The notes below the pieces were generated by a model. That model saw nothing but the letters and a program-made list of their open reading frames with translations, was not told the origin of the DNA and ran no database searches. 64,000 nucleotides of DNA, taken from the NCBI GenBank assembly GCA_018389105.1, contig JACATO010000985.1, positions 340,001 to 404,000 of the forward strand, in the 5' to 3' direction. The DNA is from Nautilus pompilius. Taxonomy: Eukaryota > Mollusca > Cephalopoda > Nautilida > Nautilidae. Shown one piece after another: positions 57,128 to 64,000 of this stretch (its first letter is position 1; each line of letters opens with the position of its first letter). Position numbers and translations under genes: made by a program.

Positions 57128-58889
57128 ATCACCTGGTTGAGATGTGGCCCAAAAATGCGGGAACAATAAAATTATAAAAATTGACTAATTCAGTTGTTAG
57201 GGTTCACTGATCTACCCACTCCCTGCCAATGATCAAGCGATTCATACCCTCTAACATCACCAGCAACAACCGGCACAACAGAAAGATCGTTTAGCACAAC
57301 GAGAAGGATGGAAAAATGGCTGAGGTCAGCCATGGCAGATGGTCGTTTGTCTGGACTTTGTATGATGACTGTTAATAGAGCAGAAATTACAGCCGACAGG
57401 CAGGGACTTGTCTTTAAAAGTAATGGATAAATTTGGACGAGAAGAGAGACGCTTACAATTTGTGTTGAATAAAAATGTCTTTTCTTTATCTTGTTTCGTT
57501 ATTGTCAGGTCTAATGGACGGCATCGCCACAGAAAAGCAAGCATACTAACGTAGAGAGAATAAATTTCATTTTGAAAAAAGTTTAGATGAATCACAAGAA
57601 ATATTTGTAAGTGAAAAATTATAGATCTAAATCAAATACCTTTGATAGGAGGCAAAAAAAAAAACAACAATCGTCCTTCATAGCTAACGTATTCCCAGAA
57701 CTTGATATTATTTTGTCAATTTGCTCTCCCCATCCCACTCTCCTTTAGTTTCATCCTGCGGACACCCCTGGTGAGGAAACGGATAACAGGTCTGATTGTT
57801 TTGAAACAACAAAGGAAATAAAGATTTCAGGTACCTTGAAATCAGGACGATGAATTAGGATTTGTAGGGGCCATAGAAACTTCTGGGTAGAGTTGATCGT
57901 TTAATAGCTAACTCTCTATCCATACCATGGGAGACAAAAGGGGTAAGGTGCATTTTATACACGAGACCTGCACATATTGGCCATGATAAGAGGTGCAGCG
58001 TTTAATTTTAGGTCTCGGAACATTTAATAAGGACACTTCCCCAGTAAAGTTCCCTGCCATAATTATTTGGTCACCAATCGTTAAAACAGAGTGCTAGTTT
58101 GTTGCAGAATACGGCAAATGAAGAAGCAATAGAGAGGAATTCATTGTGTCGGTATTAACCAAGTCTTTTGTAGCACGAACAACTTTTGCCCCGCCATAGA
58201 TCAATGGGGTTTCGCATCCCGACCTCTTCTAGGTTCCCACTTATTCGAGCGACAATTTCCTCTAATTCCACCATATTGGCGGAACGCGGACTGTTTGGCT
58301 TCGTTTGATGATCCGGACGCTACCTCCCATGGAAATTCGATCAGACCTTTATCAAGACTTAACGCTACCCTCCGAAAGGAAATAAGCATCGTCCCATCTC
58401 AGTACGTATAATAGATGAGCAGATGTGCCATTAAAATCGCAATGCGCCCCAGAAGCAGGGAAACGGCCCTTCTAAGAACACCATTTCTGTCTTCCCACAA
58501 CGCTAGGTCGCAGTCCGTGCTATGGCACTCCTTCCTCTGTACACATGGAGGCTCGACAAAAATGAAGAACTCTGCTAGGTCTTTTCCAAATCCAGTTGCG
58601 AGCTGCTGAAATCCGCCAATACTCGAGAGTCCTGCCGGACGTGGACCCTAAGGAGACTGCTCGAAGTGTCGTATTCCTACTGGACGGAAGGGTATTTCTG
58701 ACGTCATAGGCACCACTTGTAGCCAAGTCGGTGGAGATGTAGCTGCATAGTCGGGTCCCTTTTGTTGCGCGGGCGATGTCAGCGGAGGAAACTGTGACGG
58801 TGGGTGCGAGCAGGGGCAATTTCCCGTTGACTCTGGTGCATCTCCTAGCGGCCTATAACACGACGTGGGTGGTGGTGAGGGGGGGCGTG
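57128..58889. other. No recognisable gene
   Basis: The minus-strand frame at 58201-58389 and the overlapping frames at 58415-58819 have no recognised family. The composition becomes GC-rich toward the SINE that follows. Confidence 0.35.
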
Positions 58890-59250
58890 GTGAAAGAAAA
58901 AAACCAAGTCCCGGGACCCGTCTTTTCTCGGCCAGGTGGTGATGGTGGAGCGAGTTGGACTTCCGAACGAGGTTCTTGCAATGGCATCGCATCCCGTAAA
59001 GACAAGTGGCCTGTTCTTTGTCGAGTCCTCCTCGTTACTGAGAGATGTTCGTCCACCCGACACCGGGGGCTCCAATGACTCGGGAGGTCTCTCTCACGTC
59101 GGGCACCAAGGAATTGCCGTACAGCTGTTTCACGCTATGGCGATCATCAGCGACAAGTCTCCTCCGACCCCAACCTGGGATCGAACCCGGTACAGGAGCA
59201 ACGGTCCCCTTACGGAGCTAACCCACTGCCACCTGCCCCACCGGGCCGGT
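58890..59250 (-). mobile_element. Second type of tRNA-derived SINE
   Basis: On the minus strand the head is ggcaggtggcagtgggttag (A-box TGGCAGTGGG) and, ~40 bases on, taccgggttcgatcccaggt with a perfect B-box GGTTCGATCCC. A GC-rich body of ~300 bp follows, possibly ending at the ttttttttc-like run near 58900. It differs from the SINE at 51.9 kb in both boxes and body. The several ~100-codon frames here are fortuitous. End points are uncertain and no flanking duplication was found. Confidence 0.55.
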
Positions 59251-61178
59251 TGTTGACGGTGTACAATGGCTGGATGTCCAACGTGCACACATCGGTCGGA
59301 TAGAACCATCTACGAGGTTGCTAATTCAATATGGCGGGACGTCGGTACACCCGCGTCGAAATTATCTATTTTAAAGAGTAAGCAGACAGCTAACAAAACA
59401 GTTGTGTTTAACGAGTGTTGGGCGTGGTCCAACCAGAGCCGGAGTTAAAAGTCGGTAACTTCGGATTAAAATAGCTGCCTTTTAATGTTACGGAAAAATA
59501 ACGCGATAATGTTTCGTCGGGGGGGAAATCGGGGGAAGACCGAGTTTATCTGAGGGGCAGGCAGCAAGACTAAGAGATGGGTGATAGCACCGCTTCCATC
59601 GCCTTTATTTGCTGGATAGCAGACAGATAAAAAGTTGTCTAATAGAATATTAACCGACTCAAAATTAAAGGTTCTCCTCACGCACAGAGGAACATCTTGC
59701 AGCCGTTGTCGGCTAAAGCTTTCTTCGTAGCATAACTAGGAGGTGAATCACGATTCGGCGGATTTTCCAGAGCAATAAACGTTAAAAAGAACCGAGAATA
59801 ATCATTATCCTTCAGCCCCATTCTGTCGCCGAGGGTTAAAGGTTTTCTGGGACCTACAGCGAGGCCAAAAGCGCCCCCGTTTATTTCTTGAGTTAATTTG
59901 ATTATGAAATTCATCAGAGCCATTATCCAATATTCCTTCTTCGGCGTCTATAAGGAGGCTGTTCCTAATCAACGGTCTTCGTCCGTTTGTAGATAAGCTT
60001 TGCCGTGGCGTTATTACGGGAACCGCGCACAGGTGGCGCTGACGATACCCCTGATCGGAAGTAGGGTTTAAGTTTTTTTTGAAAGTTGGCCTACATTCCC
60101 GGTAAATTATTTCAGAATTACGCAGTTACAAATGCGGTTGTGCTAAGTAAAAGAAAAGGATGCGTTCCTACTTCGATGACGATGTCTCTCTTCGTCTGGG
60201 TGAATGTAGCCAACGTTTCCAGTGCGATTACGTGTTCATCTCTGGTAGCTATGCCAGCGAAATCCAGATTCCAGAATAATTAATATACGAAAAGCGCCAA
60301 AGACCGAATTGGGGGTGGGAGGTTTCTTCCTGCTGACATCTCTTTGCTTTGTTTGGAATTCTGAGTAAAATTTCTATTGCAATTTTTTGGTTTTCATCTT
60401 TTAAATTTATTTATTTATTTATTTATTTATTCTCTGTTGTTGTAGCTATATTTTTTTTAAACATGTCTTCGCTAAGAAAAATCATTGTTCGGGCGGCGAA
60501 TAATCGTAGTTCGTAGCGCGCTCTCTCGTCGCGCCGGCGGCCGAGCTTCGGTCTCCGGATGGGCCCGAGTAGGTTCGGTGTCTTCTATGCTTACGTTTCG
60601 CTCTTCTGCGCCGTGACACTCCATTCCCCTTCTCCCCTGGGCCCTTCTCTCCCCTCAAAACACCCATCCCCTCTTTTACGCCACCAATCAGAAGAGTTCT
60701 ATCAGACATTCTCCTACTCCACTAAAGCCACCGACTGTTCTCCGCACATGTGCGCATGCGCGCGCGAGTGGAAGGGAAGCATCGGGTCATTGAATCCGAC
60801 GAGTAAATTCATAACGCACGATTCAAATGCCAATTCTTCTCCTTACAAGTGAGATGCGTCGGCACAAAACTCTGGGAAACCGGATAAGTTTTTGTGTTTT
60901 TTTTTGAGTGTCACGGGACGGTCAGAAACAGGAACAATAAGCCGAGGTGTCGAGATTCTTGTTTCGGGCAGATGTCGATAACCGGTCAGTTATCTCTGAG
61001 TATATCTGTGATGGCCCTGACGACGTTCGCCTGCTCCGCCTGGTAGCTCGGACTAGATCGCGATGCGTCATTAACGCAAAAGTACCTGGCAACTAAGAGT
61101 AATTCTCCAGTAAACGTTTGTTTGCTCTTTTACTGCATGGATGCGAAATAATGTTAGTCTTTCTGCTCGATAAGATTA
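59251..61178. other. No recognisable gene
   Basis: Short frames only; a (TTTA)n run lies at 60407-60430. GC-rich patch at 60510-60560. Confidence 0.4.
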
Positions 61179-62865
61179 CACTGCCCGCCAAAATCATTGG
61201 TTATCATTTTAAAAGTTAACAAATTCTTATTGTTGAGAAAATACTAATTAAATTATATAAATTACCAAATAAAAGTGAGTGCAAGATTTAATACATGAAT
61301 GGTAAAATTACACATAGATAATAAATTTCGGCTAAAAAACTCCACACACACTCACACTCACTTTCTCTGCTCTAGTAACAGCTTTAAAAATTCCGTGGAC
61401 TCTATCAAGTAACTTTGCAAATATTCGGCTGTTATTGAGTCCCATGGAGCTATTCCCATAACTGTGTTGTGTTATACTTCATCATTTACCTGCCGTTTTC
61501 TGAGTTCATCCCATGAAAGTTCAGCCAGGTGACTGTTGTTGGGTACCAGTCTTTCTTCGCTCTCCACGTATTGTCTACATGATGTTAAAGCGTGTTTAGA
61601 ATCATTATCTTGCTGCAGAATGAACCCTGTGCCTATTAGTTGACTGCTGGAGGGAATTACGTCTTTGCAGAACACTGTGGTAGTGTTCCTTAATCAGTGT
61701 TCTATTAACTGTACAGGTAAACTGTATTAGCTTCAAAACAACTCCGAACCATTACGATACTTGTCTTTTTGAACTGTAAGAGCAACAAAACTCGTTCTAA
61801 CGAGTATTCGCCAACTTTTCTGCTCACAAGTATTCCACGTTTGGATTGGATCACCTCAAGTCTTGACTCATCAGTCCTTAGCACTTAATTCCAGTTTTCT
61901 ATGATCTAATGCATAGTTTCTCAAACTTTTATGTCCTATCGCCCCCCTTATGGCACTTTACATATCGTCATCGCCCCCCCCTAACATCGTATAAAAATAA
62001 ATCAAGTTTTTTTTATAAACAATTTTATTTCAACTAAACTAAATAAACAAATAACATACGGTCCTCGAAGAGATCGATGTATTTGGTGACTTTCACCAAG
62101 CTTTTTAATGTTTGGGAACATTTTTGTTAGGCACAATCGTAAGTCACCCCGTTTAACGATGGATAGACGACAGCAAGAGAGTCGCGGCTGAAAATCCTTC
62201 TCCGACTAAGTAGGAAGTCGGATATGAGAGGATCCATATTCTTACTTCGTTCCACGTGAGCGGATATTTCTCAGATATCTTGCATCAAATCAAATCATAT
62301 CAATCCTCATCATTTTGTAGGTCGACAGATTCATCTCGAAGTTCAGTTATAAAACCGAATTTCAAATAAGTACCGTCATATTGACGTAATCCCACTCTTT
62401 TAATCTTCTGGATTTTTTGGCAACTTTGAAGGTGGTGGGAACGACCCATTATCTTCCGATGAGGAGGACATATTTTGAGGACTTCTAAAAGCACTAATTA
62501 TAATCAATCAATAGGCACTCTCGTCAAAAGAAAGGAGTTTTACACTTAGCAAGAGGAATAAGGCAATAGAATGAGCTAGAAAATAACATGAAGTTTATGA
62601 AAATCATTAATGCAATAAAATCAAAATAAAATAAGAAATACTTACATATCTAATATGGCGAAAATTTAAATAACGTTTATCTCTCTTTCGTCCCCAAGGG
62701 GAGTGGGTGGGGTGGGGCGATATCGCCCACTTTGAGAACTACTGATCTAATGTTCGTGCCATTTTCCCCATCGCAACCTTCTCGTAAACAGCGATTTCGA
62801 CAACATTGATCCTGCAACAATTGTGACCTTTTCTAAGGCGTAGACAAGTGGCGCCATCTTATTGG
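61179..62865 (-). pseudogene. Tc1-type transposase relic split by a hAT insertion
   Basis: The left end cactgcccgccaaaatcatt at 61179, preceded by TA, resembles a Tc1 inverted-repeat terminus. On the minus strand the transposase runs from right to left: SLFTRRLRWGKWHEH at about 62810-62760, then, beyond the inserted hAT element, ENWN-stop-VLRTDESRLEVI (first DES block) near 61890. Next comes SKRGILVSRKVGEYS, and finally GTGFILQQDNDSKHA near 61620 (second Asp block) and LAELSWDEL near 61500 (Glu block). The Asp-Glu spacing is about six residues shorter than in DD34E enzymes, a small deletion. At least two stops and one frameshift also disable it. The N-terminal helix-turn-helix and the right terminus are not visible; the right limit is approximate. 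Confidence 0.8.
61904..62752 (-). mobile_element. Non-autonomous hAT element nested in the Tc1 relic
   Basis: The element is 61912-62744 (833 bp). Its left end catagtttctcaaac and the reverse complement of its right end cagtagttctcaaag match at both outer bases and through the inner TTCTCAAA. They are followed by matching (t)atcgcccc subterminal words. It is flanked by a perfect 8-bp duplication, atctaatg (61904-61911 and 62745-62752), the hAT hallmark. The minus strand codes a start-like GLRQYDGTYLKFGFITEL near 62390, similar to the N-terminus of ZBED5/SCAND3-like hAT transposases (form: KYDE-YLKYGFT). The rest of the transposase is missing, so it is an internal-deletion derivative that was moved by a relative. 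Confidence 0.88.
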
Positions 62866-64000
62866 CCCTTTTTTTTTCACCCAATGACGTCATGTCAAGT
62901 GGGGAGGAAACGTTCTGGGAACCTCCAGGCTACTTTTAATACCTGGAGCGCAGAGAGGGTCATCTTGATAAAACAACAGAGTTCATGAATATTATTTGCA
63001 CCCATGTATTGGATTTTACATTCTGAGGATCATAAACTGGACGCTATAGAGATGATCTTTACCAATGTGGCTGGCTGTGACCTGGTCATTGACGCTAGCA
63101 CTAAGCTGTCCACCGGGCATCGTGTTTTCTAGAAAAAGTACTGTTAATATTAACGAAAACAACTATAATTATCATATTTTGAAAGCTGAGTAATGAACCT
63201 AAATACCGTTTTTTTCATCCTTATCGTTGAAACATTATTAAAATATTAAATCGTTTTAGTTTAACATAAGAATGTAGCGATGCTATTTGTGGAGGCTACA
63301 AGCGGCCCGAACTAGTCTCTAACCAGAGGCCTGCCAGTCGTTAAGCTATCGCTTCCCATAACCCTCGACCTCTCGGATATCTCGCGGTTAATGAGGTGAT
63401 GGAGGACGCCCCAGCCAACCACCTGCCTTTTCATTCTAATTTAGATCATCGCAGTTCCAGATGCATCCAATTAAAATGAATTTAGAAATTATCGTGGAAT
63501 AATGACTAAAGCAGTGCGCTGCCAACCATTCCCGGCTGCTATCCATCCTGCCTCCTTGCGTTGATGCGAGGTAAGGAGACAGTGAAGCTACTGATCAGGC
63601 AACAGTCGATGTACAAAAAAAAACAACAACAAAAACAAAGGATCTCGAGTCGGCCCCAGTTCAGAGCCCTTTAACGCAGACAACCTTCTAGGATGCATAA
63701 AGGAATTAGGAAGCGATATATTTATCATGCATCAATGATTTCGAAGAAAGCATCTACTCGGGAGAACCTGGGGAGTGCGTCAGGGAGACACTTACATTGG
63801 CGTCAATTCGAAGCACTACATCTTCTTTATTGTTCAAAGGCTATTGATAGCGAACTCGACCAGCTAAACGCGATCGCTTTACCTCTATTACGCACACTTT
63901 TCAAAAAGGAATTATCATTATTAGACCCGCGTTCACGCGAAGAACCTTTAGCATTCTCCGCTGTCTTATCAAACGCTGACAGGATGTCACGACACAATTA
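62866..64000. other. No confident gene; weak tRNA-like relic
   Basis: The minus strand at about 63305-63355 has gatagcttaacgactggcag then gactagttcgggccgc, a weak A-box/B-box pair, probably a decayed SINE head. Nothing else is recognisable to the end of the window. Confidence 0.3.

Noticed and set aside
58415..59256. Overlapping frames of about 100 codons on both strands as genes
   Set aside because: Much of the stretch is a SINE (58890-59250) with pol III boxes; the rest has no family motif.
1..64000. A novel multi-gene system or host operon-like cluster
   Set aside because: All recognisable proteins are unrelated, decayed transposases of different superfamilies; nothing indicates that they act together.

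Overview
This is a eukaryotic, almost certainly metazoan, non-coding window. It has long AT-rich stretches, abundant microsatellites and minisatellites, intron-like GT/GC...AG boundaries, tRNA-derived SINEs, and relics of several animal DNA-transposon superfamilies (hAT, P/THAP9-like, Tc1, mariner, Tigger/pogo). There is no bacterial or organellar gene organisation. The mixture suits a marine invertebrate, and a mollusc or other lophotrochozoan is my guess, but nothing in the sequence fixes the species. I recognise no complete host protein-coding gene and no functional RNA gene. Nearly all recognisable protein coding is decayed transposase.

Layout. 0-3 kb: a hAT terminus at the left edge, then a near full-length decayed GTF2IRD2-like hAT transposase (minus strand) and a possible MITE. 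3-17 kb: unannotatable sequence broken by a TGACGTCA-rich array (9.2 kb), a 72-bp x7 minisatellite (10.7 kb), a GA tract (14.4 kb) and a second TGACGTCA array (16.3 kb). 18-21 kb: a mariner fragment and a 2-kb pseudogene of an unnamed invertebrate transposase-like family (both minus). 23-26 kb: a Tigger/jerky N-terminal fragment, a two-module minisatellite, one candidate host exon (24.9 kb) and a hAT deletion derivative with both terminal repeats. 33.9-34.7 kb: an 80-bp x11 minisatellite. 39.3-41 kb: a long GT-rich tract and the largest TGACGTCA array. 41.3-44.1 kb: a decayed P-element/THAP9-like transposase that keeps two introns, followed by a diverged duplicate of its second intron. 45.7-46.5 kb: a second Tigger-type fragment. 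49.3-49.55 kb: two short open segments ending in consensus splice donors in the same phase, possible alternative first coding exons. 50.7-55.1 kb: a CT tract, a SINE with perfect 15-bp target-site duplications, a 42-bp x12 minisatellite and a GTGAGT-type array. 57-59 kb: two inverted SINEs of different types. 61.2-62.9 kb: a Tc1 relic with a hAT element inserted in its transposase, shown by a perfect 8-bp duplication.

The elements do not form a pathway. The window reads as intron or intergenic DNA built from several rounds of transposition plus tandem-repeat expansion. The most unusual feature is the recurrence, in four separate arrays, of the octamer TGACGTCA (the consensus CRE palindrome) inside GA/CT repeats, about 41 perfect copies by eye. 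I see no evidence of a new gene system; the candidate exons and the intron-bearing P-type pseudogene are the best leads for follow-up.
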